A DNA stretch of 7,268 bases from Pseudomonadota bacterium (GTDB taxonomy: Bacteria > Pseudomonadota > Gammaproteobacteria > Steroidobacterales > Steroidobacteraceae). Position numbers and translations under genes: made by a program. The stretch covers positions 1-7,268 of the forward strand of contig JAJXWE010000067.1 in assembly GCA_021781775.1 (NCBI GenBank), written 5' to 3'. This document shows, piece after piece, positions 1 through 5,145 of the stretch. Every line of letters starts with the position of its first letter. Position 1 is the first letter of the stretch. The notes beneath the pieces were generated by a model. It was not told the DNA's origin. It worked only from the letters and a program-made list of their open reading frames with translations, and ran no database searches.

Positions 1-249
1 CTCCCGGGCGGAGTCGACGCCGGCCCGGGCGCGGATCACCTGCTCCAGAGTCTGCTGCTCGTGCTGCATGTAGCGCTTGCAGACATCGACCAGCTTCGGC
101 AGCTCGTCGTGCCGCTGCACCAGCAGCACGTCGATGTTCGACCAAGTGAGCTTCACCTCGTTGCGCGCGCGGACCAGGCCGTTGTAGAGCGTCACGGCGT
201 AGCCGAACAGCAGGGCGAGGATCACGACGAAGACGGTGGTGGCAATCAT
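1..249 (-). CDS. lemA: LemA family protein, N-terminal part (cut by window edge)
   Basis: Only the first 83 codons are present; the gene continues past base 1. The protein opens with one hydrophobic segment (residues about 2-22, MIATTVFVVILALLFGYAVT) followed at once by YNGLVRARNEV and WSNIDVLLVQRHDELPKLV. This is the typical LemA start: a membrane anchor, then the long helical domain with the N-x-V-x-x-x-W-S-x-I-D-V and R-x-x-L-x-P/K-x-L-V pattern. LemA proteins are membrane-anchored helical bundles of poorly defined function, usually about 190 residues. The ATG at 249 is supported by a GGGGAG ribosome binding site about 6 nt upstream. The gene lies 203 bp downstream of the DsbA-like gene on the same strand. 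No convincing promoter or terminator was seen between them, so read-through is possible. Family call is firm; function is not. Confidence 0.9.
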   Translation of the reverse strand, partial: MIATTVFVVILALLFGYAVTLYNGLVRARNEVKLTWSNIDVLLVQRHDELPKLVDVCKRYMQHEQQTLEQVIRARAGVDSARE

Positions 250-452
250 GCAACTCCCCTTGGCGCCGGCCGGATCCTGGGCGGGCGCGCATGCCGGGAT
301 TTCAGCCGTGTGCCGAGGGTTTTGCCACCATGTCCTGTGCAAAATGTGGCGCGGATAGCACTTTTCGGGCGCAGCGGGCCGGTCCGGGCCTCACCGGTGC
401 AGCCGGGCGGCACCCAAACGCCGGCCGTGGCATGACTATACCTGGAGCCGCG

Positions 453-1205
453 TTAGCCCGGGTGATCGTGATCCCATTTCGCCAGAAAGTTGATCAGCGA
501 GATCAGCTGGGGGAACCCACCGGCCTGCGGCGGACCGGTGCGGTAGCGGCCGTCGACGATGAGGGTCGGCGTGGCGTCGATCTCATAGGTGTGCATGATC
601 TGCTTGGCCTTCTGCAGCTGGATCTGCACGTCGAACGAATGGTATGCCGCCGCGAACGCCGAGGCGGTGATGCCGTGGCGCTCGGCGAAGGCCTCCTGCA
701 GCGCGAGATTCTGGCCCGGGACCTTGCTGAACATCACAGTCTCCGTGCCTTCCTGCTGCTGCAGGCGATGCAGGGTGTCGAAGGCCGTTCCGATGAGGTC
801 GGCGCGACCGAGTGCCTCCAGCGTATAGAAGAGCCGCGCATGCGCCTCGCGCAGGCTGTCCCACATCACCGGAACCCGCACGAACTGCACGTACGAGGGC
901 AAGCTCCTGCGCCACGCGCGCACGTACGGCTCGAAGGCGTAGCACACTGGACAGCCAAGCCAGAATACCTCCAACACCTGCACCTTGCCCGGCGGTGCGC
1001 CGGTGGGCTCCGCGGGCGAGAGCACCGTGAAGTTGGTCCCCGGCGTCCAGAAGCGGCTGTGCGGCAGCGCCGCAGCACCGCCGGGAGCGCCGAAAACTCC
1101 CGCCTGCGTGCTCGTCGTGGCGGCCGCTGCCGGCTGCGCGTGCGCGGCGCCACAGCCGCAGAGTGTCAGGAGCAATGCGAGGCCAGTGGCCAGCGTACGG
1201 GTCAT
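453..1205 (-). CDS. dsbA: Periplasmic thiol:disulfide oxidoreductase, DsbA-like (CPVC active site)
   Basis: Predicted 250-residue exported thioredoxin-fold oxidoreductase that would introduce disulfide bonds into periplasmic proteins. Residues 1-23 form a signal peptide (MTRTLATGLALLLTLCGCG, then AHA before Gln24 as a likely signal peptidase I site). The context LCGC could also be read as a poor lipobox. The DsbA core follows: VLEVFWLGCPVCYAFEPYV at about 77-95 with catalytic Cys85 and Cys88, a helical insert (about 120-205), and the cis-proline loop IDATPTLIVDGRY (Pro213). The dipeptide between the cysteines is Pro-Val, not the Pro-His of classical DsbA, so redox potential may differ. The reading frame stays open upstream to 1400, but the Arg-rich extension looks non-coding. 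The ATG at 1205 is chosen because the signal peptide begins there and GGGA lies about 7 nt before it. It is 248 bp downstream of the small ORF on the same strand. No DsbB partner is in the window. Confidence 0.9.
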   Translation of the reverse strand: MTRTLATGLALLLTLCGCGAAHAQPAAAATTSTQAGVFGAPGGAAALPHSRFWTPGTNFTVLSPAEPTGAPPGKVQVLEVFWLGCPVCYAFEPYVRAWRRSLPSYVQFVRVPVMWDSLREAHARLFYTLEALGRADLIGTAFDTLHRLQQQEGTETVMFSKVPGQNLALQEAFAERHGITASAFAAAYHSFDVQIQLQKAKQIMHTYEIDATPTLIVDGRYRTGPPQAGGFPQLISLINFLAKWDHDHPG

Positions 1206-1252
1206 GAGCGGTCCCTTTCTCGGTACATCACGCAGCTCGGCGCAGGTCTGCC

Positions 1253-1266
1253 ACCGACGAGTCGGT
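1253..1266. repeat. Short palindrome in dsbA leader
   Basis: ACCGAC-GA-GTCGGT: two perfect 6-bp arms around a 2-bp spacer, 48-61 bases upstream of the dsbA ATG (minus strand). The position would suit an operator or a small leader hairpin, but a 6-bp palindrome is not rare in DNA of this GC content. No regulator can be named. Confidence 0.25.
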
Positions 1267-1319
1267 ACGGTGCGCCATCTCGGTCCGCCATGAGCATGCG
1301 CCGGGCGTTGCCGGGTGCG

Positions 1320-1335
1320 CAAGCGCTGGCGCTTG
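1320..1335. repeat. 7-bp-arm palindrome between the small ORF and dsbA
   Basis: CAAGCGC-TG-GCGCTTG: perfect 7-bp arms with a 2-bp spacer, roughly midway between the stop of the 48-residue ORF (1454) and the dsbA start (1205). There is no T-run after it on the minus strand, so it is not a canonical intrinsic terminator. A dyad operator for dsbA is an alternative. The surrounding 1206-1453 stretch holds no convincing gene. Confidence 0.3.
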
Positions 1336-1453
1336 AGCATCCGGCGCCCGTCGCGGGTCAGTCCGACGGCCGTTCGGGCCTGTGGTGAAACGCGCGGCAC
1401 GGCGCGCGCAGACCCGGCGGTTCCGGCGGTGTGCGCGCCGTGCGCTCGGTGCG

Positions 1454-1600
1454 CTACGCCACGAGCACAACCGTGATCGAGGTTCCCGGCCAGAGGGTCA
1501 ACTCGTTGGCGCGCGCCGGCGGGGTGTCGGACATGAGCGGCAGGACGAGGCGGCCGTTGTGGCCGAGCTGGAGGCTGTTGATGGGCTGTCGGGTGTTCAT
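1454..1600 (-). CDS. Small 48-residue protein, candidate borosin precursor peptide
   Basis: A 48-residue ORF (ATG 1600, TAG 1454-1456) preceded by AAGGA about 10 nt upstream. It starts MNTRQPINSLQLGHNG, has GRLVLPLMSDTPPARANE in the middle, and ends LTLWPGTSITVVLVA. The C-terminus is hydrophobic and rich in beta-branched residues (TVVLVA), which resembles the Val/Ile-rich cores methylated by borosin enzymes. It follows the borosin-type methyltransferase on the same strand after 127 bp, where a split-borosin precursor could lie. Against this, no helical borosin-binding domain like that of SonA or OphMA is visible, and the peptide is short. The frame is also open upstream, to 1720 (88 residues) or to 1771 inside the methyltransferase gene. 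That extension is Pro/His/Arg-rich and lacks a good ribosome binding site, so the 1600 start is preferred. The main alternative is an AbrB/MazE-like DNA-binding hairpin (NGRLVLP...LWPGTSITV), though its central loop seems too long. Coding status is moderately supported; role is inferred. Confidence 0.5.
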   Translation of the reverse strand: MNTRQPINSLQLGHNGRLVLPLMSDTPPARANELTLWPGTSITVVLVA

Positions 1601-1727
1601 GAGGTCGGTGTCCTTGTGTGGGGGAGCAGGGTGAGCCGTAGTGGGACGGTCGGTCCGGCAGCGGCCGGTGGGGTTGGGGCGACAGGCCGGCAGCGGGGGA
1701 TGGTGGGAACAGGCGGCCATGGCGGTC
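1601..1727 (-). other. C-rich spacer between methyltransferase and small ORF
   Basis: In transcript sense (minus strand) this 127-bp spacer has about 67 C against 26 G, a marked skew for the window. It contains C-runs and few strong pairings, as expected of Rho-loading RNA. The complementary plus strand carries G-tracts at 1670-1673, 1676-1679, 1695-1699 and 1704-1706 that might fold as a quadruplex. It may modulate how much downstream peptide mRNA is made. Function is inferred from composition alone. Confidence 0.3.
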
Positions 1728-1748
1728 TCACGCCGTATGCGGCGTGAG
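1727..1748 (-). repeat. Perfect hairpin across the methyltransferase stop codon
   Basis: A perfect 9-bp inverted repeat: plus-strand arms CTCACGCCG (1727-1735) and CGGCGTGAG (1740-1748), with a 4-nt loop (TATG; CATA in the transcript). It includes the last codons and TGA stop of the methyltransferase gene. There is no T-run after it, so it is not a standard intrinsic terminator. An mRNA-stabilising or attenuating stem between enzyme and peptide genes is plausible. Confidence 0.45.
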
Positions 1749-2651
1749 CGGCGCCGGCAGGGATGCTTCATGCGCGGTACGGCCTGTCACCCAGTCGTGT
1801 CGCTCGGGGTGAGTGATGCCGTAGGCCTTGCCCGGAATGCGCGCCGCGCCCGAGCGCTGCGTGATGGACAGGTCCGCCACACGCACGCCGAGGAGCGCGG
1901 CGCTGGCGGCGTCGGGCTCCGCGGTGCGGCAGGGCGGAAGGTAGAGCGTGCTGAGTGCATTGATGTCCTGCTCGGCCAACCGGTCCAACGCCGCGACATG
2001 CAGCACCGGGGCGACGTTGTCGTACGCAGAGGCCTGGTAGAGGACAACCTCGTGATCCGGCGGATAGGTTTGCAGCAGGGTGTCGACCAGGGCCTGGAGG
2101 TTCTCCCGGCGGGGCGTCGGCTCCGGGGTGAGCAGCCCGACCACTCCGATCTGCCACAACACCAGCGGGATGCGCGCATCGATCATGGGTTTGAACAGCA
2201 TGAAGCCCGTCGCCTCGTAGGTCTGCAGACCCGGCAGCGCCGGATCGAAGCCCAGGTCGGCGAACATCATGTCCTCGGCGGACACCCCGGGCAGCATCTT
2301 TGCCTCGTAGCCCTCCGTGCGCGCCCGCACGATCGACTCGTGCGAGGGGTACACGAACACCCCGGGATGTCCGTAGAAGGCTGCGCACACGCGTTGGCCG
2401 GCGCGTACGGGCCGCAGGATTGCCTCCACCATGTCCTGGTAGGCCCACAGGCGCGGCTTGCCGGTGCCGTGCTCGTAGTGCGCCTTGAGGCATTCGGCCG
2501 AGTGGTTGAGTCGCCTCACGAACGCCTCGGTGTGCGGATCGGTCACCAGATAGAAGACCTTCTCGGCGGTGTAGAGGCAGTACTCGGCTTCGCGCGTGAG
2601 TTGGCTGACCGCCGTGATTCCGGTGCCGACCACCGTCAGTGTTCCGTTCAT
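1728..2651 (-). CDS. Borosin-type peptide backbone alpha-N-methyltransferase (OphMA/SonM-like)
   Basis: 307-residue cytoplasmic SAM-dependent methyltransferase of the tetrapyrrole-methylase fold. Motifs match borosin enzymes, which methylate backbone amides of a ribosomal precursor peptide: LTVVGTGI (5-12, SAM site), KVFYLVTDPHTEAF (31-44), AFYGHPGVFVYPSH (91-104), AKMLPGVSAED (117-127), FADLGFDP (130-137), TYEATGFM (144-151) and STLYLPP (234-240). Fungal OphMA has close equivalents of each (for example YGHPGVFV and LPGVSAED). Tyr59, Arg67, Tyr71 and Tyr93 occupy positions that appear to match the Tyr/Arg/Tyr/Tyr catalytic set of OphMA and SonM. The length is that of a stand-alone (split) enzyme, with a roughly 65-residue tail after STLYLPP. 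There is no fused borosin-binding domain and no Val/Ile-rich C-terminal core, so the substrate must be encoded separately. The ATG at 2651 has GCGAGG about 5 nt upstream. It is transcribed away from the kinase operon, with the small ORF at 1454-1600 downstream. Siroheme or cobalamin methylase and RsmI readings fit the motifs worse. Confidence 0.85.
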   Translation of the reverse strand: MNGTLTVVGTGITAVSQLTREAEYCLYTAEKVFYLVTDPHTEAFVRRLNHSAECLKAHYEHGTGKPRLWAYQDMVEAILRPVRAGQRVCAAFYGHPGVFVYPSHESIVRARTEGYEAKMLPGVSAEDMMFADLGFDPALPGLQTYEATGFMLFKPMIDARIPLVLWQIGVVGLLTPEPTPRRENLQALVDTLLQTYPPDHEVVLYQASAYDNVAPVLHVAALDRLAEQDINALSTLYLPPCRTAEPDAASAALLGVRVADLSITQRSGAARIPGKAYGITHPERHDWVTGRTAHEASLPAPLTPHTA

Positions 2652-2953
2652 GGGAGCCTCGCCTGTGGATGCGGATGAGTGCCATACAGGACGCGGCGCC
2701 CCCGGTTCGATGCGCCCGCGTGGTGCGCGGTGCAGCGAACCGAGAAGGCCGTGCGCGTAAGGTCCGGCGCGTCGACAGGTTGTTGCCGGGAGCAGAGTCC
2801 GGTCCTAAACTCGACGGGCCCGAAAGCCAACGGGCGCATACGCTCGAACTTGCCCCGGCGACCGTGCCGCGGGATTCCCAGGAGTTGCAACGCCGCGCGG
2901 CCCAGGGCCTGACGGGCGTATTCGGCGGGGGTTTCGGCGTTACGCGAGACCAT
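2648..2953 (-). CDS. Doubtful small ORF overlapping the methyltransferase start (ATGA)
   Basis: A 101-residue frame whose TGA (2650-2648) overlaps the methyltransferase ATG as ATGA, the classic junction of translationally coupled genes. The first half reads plausibly (MVSRNAETPAEYARQALGR, then AALQLLGIPRHGRRGKFERM) with G/C-rich third positions. The second half is Arg/His/Cys-rich and looks like non-coding translation. No ribosome binding site lies before the ATG at 2953, and the frame stays open up to 3127, into the start of the divergent kinase gene. No homology is recognised and it does not resemble a borosin-binding domain. More likely leader DNA than a gene, but the overlap justifies recording it. 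Confidence 0.2.
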   Translation of the reverse strand: MVSRNAETPAEYARQALGRAALQLLGIPRHGRRGKFERMRPLAFGPVEFRTGLCSRQQPVDAPDLTRTAFSVRCTAHHAGASNRGRRVLYGTHPHPQARLP

Positions 2954-3095
2954 GAGGATATGAGACGCTCCAAGTCGTCTTATGGGGAGGCGGGGAACAA
3001 CGAGATCGTCCCTGCTTGTACCGGTTTCGTCCCTCCACAGCGGGCGCAGCATCGCGCCGGGCCGCAACAGGGCGTCACGGTGGGGCAGGTGAACC
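2652..3095. promoter_or_regulatory. Divergent intergenic region between methyltransferase and kinase operons
   Basis: 444 bp separate the start codons of two divergent transcription units, so promoters in both directions must lie here or be read through from outside. No clear sigma-70 -35/-10 pair was found on either strand. The only doubtful coding frame is the 2648-2953 minus ORF. The most notable sequence is the cluster of TCGTC-core repeats at 2975-3034, described separately, on the kinase side. Confidence 0.5.
2975..3034 (+). promoter_or_regulatory. Phased TCGTC repeats, candidate LytTR-regulator binding sites
   Basis: The 8-mer TCGTCCCT occurs exactly at 3006-3013 and again at 3027-3034, 21 bp start-to-start (two helical turns). 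A related TCGTCT lies at 2975-2980, 31 bp (about three turns) further upstream. Paired direct repeats spaced about two turns apart are the usual target layout of LytTR response regulators, and AlgR is known to recognise CCGTTCGTC-like sequence; the 3021-3031 stretch reads CCGGTTTCGTC. The cluster is 62-121 bp upstream of the kinase start, whose operon encodes a LytTR regulator. Autoregulation, and possibly control of the divergent methyltransferase, is inferred. Confidence 0.4.
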
Positions 3096-4208
3096 GTGAG
3101 TGAGCACCGACGCGTCTCGCTGCTCATCGTCAGTGGTTTCTGGATTTACGTTGCGGCGGCCGACAGCCTGAGCGCCCAGAGCCTGCAGTCCGCGCTCGAC
3201 GTCCTGCACGTATCGCACTTCTATGCGCCCTGGGGACCACAGCTGCTGCAGCACCTGCTCCTGTACCCGGTACTGCTCGGCAGCCTGTGGGCTTCGCGGC
3301 GGATCGGCTGGACGCCGCTCACGCGCCGGGTGGGGCCGCAGCTGCTGCTCGGAATCGCCTTCGCGGGGCTCGCGGCGCCGTGTCTGGTGTTGGGTGATGT
3401 TCTGGCGGGAGATCTCGCCGCCGCGCCGCACGTGCAGGTGAATTCCATGGCGCAGGCCGCCGCGCTCGCCGCGCCGGTGTGGCTGTCGAGTCTGATCGAG
3501 TTTCTGCCCACCTATGGATTCGCCGTCGCGCTGGTGCGGGGCTTCGAGCTGTATCGCTCGCTGCGTGATGCGGAGATCCATTCGGCTTCCCTGGAACGCG
3601 GGCTTGCGACGGCAAGGCTGGCGACGCTGCGCGTGCAGCTCTCGCCGCACTCGCTGTTCAACCTGCTGCACACCATTCATGGTCAGATCGACTGGGACCC
3701 GGCCGCCGCGCGCACCTTGGTCGTGCGACTCGGAGAGCTGCTGCGCCGCCTGCTCAACGCCAGCGAACGTGACTTCTGGCGACTTGAGGAGGAACTCGAA
3801 CTGGCGCGTCTGTATCTGGACGTGCAGCAGCGGCGCTTCGCCGACCGCCTGCGGGTGAGCGTCCCGGGCGCCGAGGACCTGCGCGAGGTATGGGTGCCCA
3901 GCCTGATTCTCCAGCCCCTGGTGGAGAACGCGGTGGCGCACGGGCTCGCCGGCCAGCCCGGGATCGTGACGATCGACGTGCAGGTCGATGCCGCCGAGGC
4001 TTACCTGACGCTGCGCGTCATCAACACCATGGCGGCGCCGGTGCCGGGACGGTCCGAGGGCATAGGCCTGCGCAACGTGCGCGAGCGGCTCGCCATTCAC
4101 TTCCCCGGCCGGGCGCAGCTGCTGGCCGGGGCAGGGCCGCCGGGGCACTGGACGAGTGAGATCCGTCTGCCGCGTCTGCTCGAACTGATCGTGCCGACGA
4201 GCGGTTAG
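3096..4208 (+). CDS. LytS/AlgZ-type membrane sensor histidine kinase
   Basis: 370-residue inner-membrane sensor kinase that would phosphorylate the LytTR regulator encoded next to it. About four hydrophobic segments lie at residues 5-22, 47-66, 82-104 and 118-148, with no separate periplasmic sensor domain. The His_kinase region of the LytS/YehU class begins near 170 with LRVQLSPHSLFNLLHTI; His185 is the phosphoacceptor. The family usually reads PHFLFN, so Ser186 replaces a conserved Phe. The ATPase domain shows the N-box PSLILQPLVENAVAHGL (268-284, Asn278) and G-box GIGLRNVRERL (322-332). Around residues 306-311 (LRVINT) an Asn stands where classical kinases have the D-box Asp, a variation met in this class. 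The GTG start is supported by AGGTG 4-5 nt upstream. The stop is only 5-11 bp before the regulator gene, so the two form an operon. The stimulus cannot be deduced. Confidence 0.9.
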   Translation: MSEHRRVSLLIVSGFWIYVAAADSLSAQSLQSALDVLHVSHFYAPWGPQLLQHLLLYPVLLGSLWASRRIGWTPLTRRVGPQLLLGIAFAGLAAPCLVLGDVLAGDLAAAPHVQVNSMAQAAALAAPVWLSSLIEFLPTYGFAVALVRGFELYRSLRDAEIHSASLERGLATARLATLRVQLSPHSLFNLLHTIHGQIDWDPAAARTLVVRLGELLRRLLNASERDFWRLEEELELARLYLDVQQRRFADRLRVSVPGAEDLREVWVPSLILQPLVENAVAHGLAGQPGIVTIDVQVDAAEAYLTLRVINTMAAPVPGRSEGIGLRNVRERLAIHFPGRAQLLAGAGPPGHWTSEIRLPRLLELIVPTSG

Positions 4209-4219
4209 GAGACATGGCA

Positions 4220-5008
4220 ATGCTCGAAGTTATTCTGGTCGATGACGAGGCCGGGGGCCGGCGCGCGCTGCGCGAGTACTGCGAGGCGGAGGCGGATCTG
4301 CGCGTCGTCGGGGAATATTGCGATGGTCAGGCGGCGCTCGAGGCCATCCGGCACGCGCCGCCGGACCTGATCTTCCTCGACATCAAGATGAAATTGATGG
4401 ACGGCATCGCACTGGTCCGCTCGCTCGAGCGGCGCACACCGCCGCTCGTGGTGTTCGTGACGGCCTATGACCAATACGCCGCCGAGGCCTTCGAGTTGAG
4501 CGCCGTCGACTACCTGCTCAAGCCTTTCGATCGGAGTCGCTTCGCCGAAACGCTGCGGCGGGTGCGACAGCGTGTGGCGGTCGAAAGCGCGAGCCAACGG
4601 AGCGAGGCGCTCCAGGCGGTGATCGAGAAGCTCGAGCACGCCCGCGCGCGCCAGCGCGACGCCCGTCCGCGCATGCTGGTCGGAATCGGCCCCTCGCAGC
4701 GGCTGCTCGACATCGAGCTGATCGAGGCCGTCAAGGCGGATCGAAATTACGTTCAGCTGATCGTGGGCCGGGAGAGCCTCGTGGAGCGCGACACGCTGCA
4801 GCAGATGGAGCGCAAGCTGCAGATGCTGCCACTGCTGCGCGTGAGCCGCTCGTGGCTGGTGAACCTCAACCAGGTGCACGAAATCAGCCGCACGCGGCGG
4901 GGGGACTTCATCCTCGTGCTCGCCGGCGGCACCACGGTCACCAGCAGCGAGAGTCAGCGCGAGGCGGTGCGCCGGGGCCTGGAGCAATTCAAATCCCCGC
5001 CGAAGTGA
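4220..5008 (+). CDS. LytTR-family response regulator
   Basis: 262-residue cytoplasmic transcription factor, partner of the preceding kinase. Residues 2-120 form a receiver domain: Asp8/Asp9 in the acidic pocket (VILVDDE), phosphoacceptor Asp54 (LIFLDIKM), Thr81 (FVTAYD) and Lys101 (YLLKPFD). A charged helical linker (about 120-150) leads to a LytTR DNA-binding domain (about 153-255) with IEAVKADRNYVQL and LLRVSRSWLVNLNQVHEI, the conserved R-x-x-R-S-x-x-V-N core. Architecture and length match AlgR/LytR-type regulators, which bind paired direct repeats. Start choice: AGGAG (4207-4211) is 8 nt before the ATG at 4220 but only 2 nt before an in-frame ATG at 4214, so 4220 is preferred; the alternative adds Met-Ala. 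Likely targets include the repeats upstream of its own operon. Confidence 0.92.
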   Translation: MLEVILVDDEAGGRRALREYCEAEADLRVVGEYCDGQAALEAIRHAPPDLIFLDIKMKLMDGIALVRSLERRTPPLVVFVTAYDQYAAEAFELSAVDYLLKPFDRSRFAETLRRVRQRVAVESASQRSEALQAVIEKLEHARARQRDARPRMLVGIGPSQRLLDIELIEAVKADRNYVQLIVGRESLVERDTLQQMERKLQMLPLLRVSRSWLVNLNQVHEISRTRRGDFILVLAGGTTVTSSESQREAVRRGLEQFKSPPK

Positions 5009-5027
5009 CGGCAGCCGGGGCCGGTAG

Positions 5028-5063
5028 ATTGTGCACGACGGACGCTCGCCGGTGGTGCACAAT
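5028..5063. repeat. Perfect inverted repeat ATTGTGCAC-N18-GTGCACAAT
   Basis: Two perfect 9-bp arms, at 5028-5036 and 5055-5063, separated by 18 bp, in the 137-bp gap between the response-regulator stop and the EAL gene. Each arm contains the palindrome GTGCAC. There is no T-run after it, so intrinsic termination is unlikely. An operator with half-sites about 27 bp apart (2.5 turns), or an RNA stem-loop ahead of the EAL gene, would fit. The cognate factor is unknown. Confidence 0.5.
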
Positions 5064-5145
5064 TGCCGTTGAGCGCGCACTCGCCGCGGCCGGCGCAACC
5101 CGTCGCAGGCGCCGCGGTGCATGTCTGGCTTCGATGAGGAGCGGC

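Noticed and set aside
376..400. Possible terminator or hairpin between dsbA and lemA (CCGGT-N9-ACCGG)
   Set aside because: Only 5-bp arms and no T-run on the minus strand; expected by chance in such GC-rich DNA.
1206..1400. N-terminal extension of the DsbA frame to an ATG at 1400
   Set aside because: The extension is Arg/Pro-rich with no domain and would bury the clear signal peptide that starts at 1205, where a ribosome binding site is present.
1728..2651. Reading the methyltransferase as a siroheme/cobalamin methylase or RsmI
   Set aside because: It shares the SAM-binding fold, but the motifs YGHPGVFV, LPGVSAED and TYEAT and the catalytic Tyr/Arg set match the borosin branch, and no corrin, heme or rRNA-modification genes are nearby.
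1741..2651. Fused-core borosin, with the core at the methyltransferase C-terminus
   Set aside because: The tail ends in HEASLPAPLTPHTA, Pro-rich and not Val/Ile-rich, and there is no borosin-binding domain between enzyme and tail.
1641..2678. Plus-strand open frame opposite the methyltransferase (345 codons)
   Set aside because: Arg/Gly/His-rich translation without motifs; the minus strand carries the complete conserved methyltransferase.
3075..4220. Long open frame antisense to the kinase gene (381 codons)
   Set aside because: It is rich in Arg, Gln and Pro with no recognisable domain, and the plus strand encodes a clear kinase. A shadow frame of GC-rich coding DNA.
4852..5145. N-terminal extension of the EAL protein frame
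   Set aside because: It overlaps the end of the response regulator in another frame, has low-complexity Arg/Ala/Gly composition and lacks a ribosome binding site; GAGGAG sits directly before 5146/5149.
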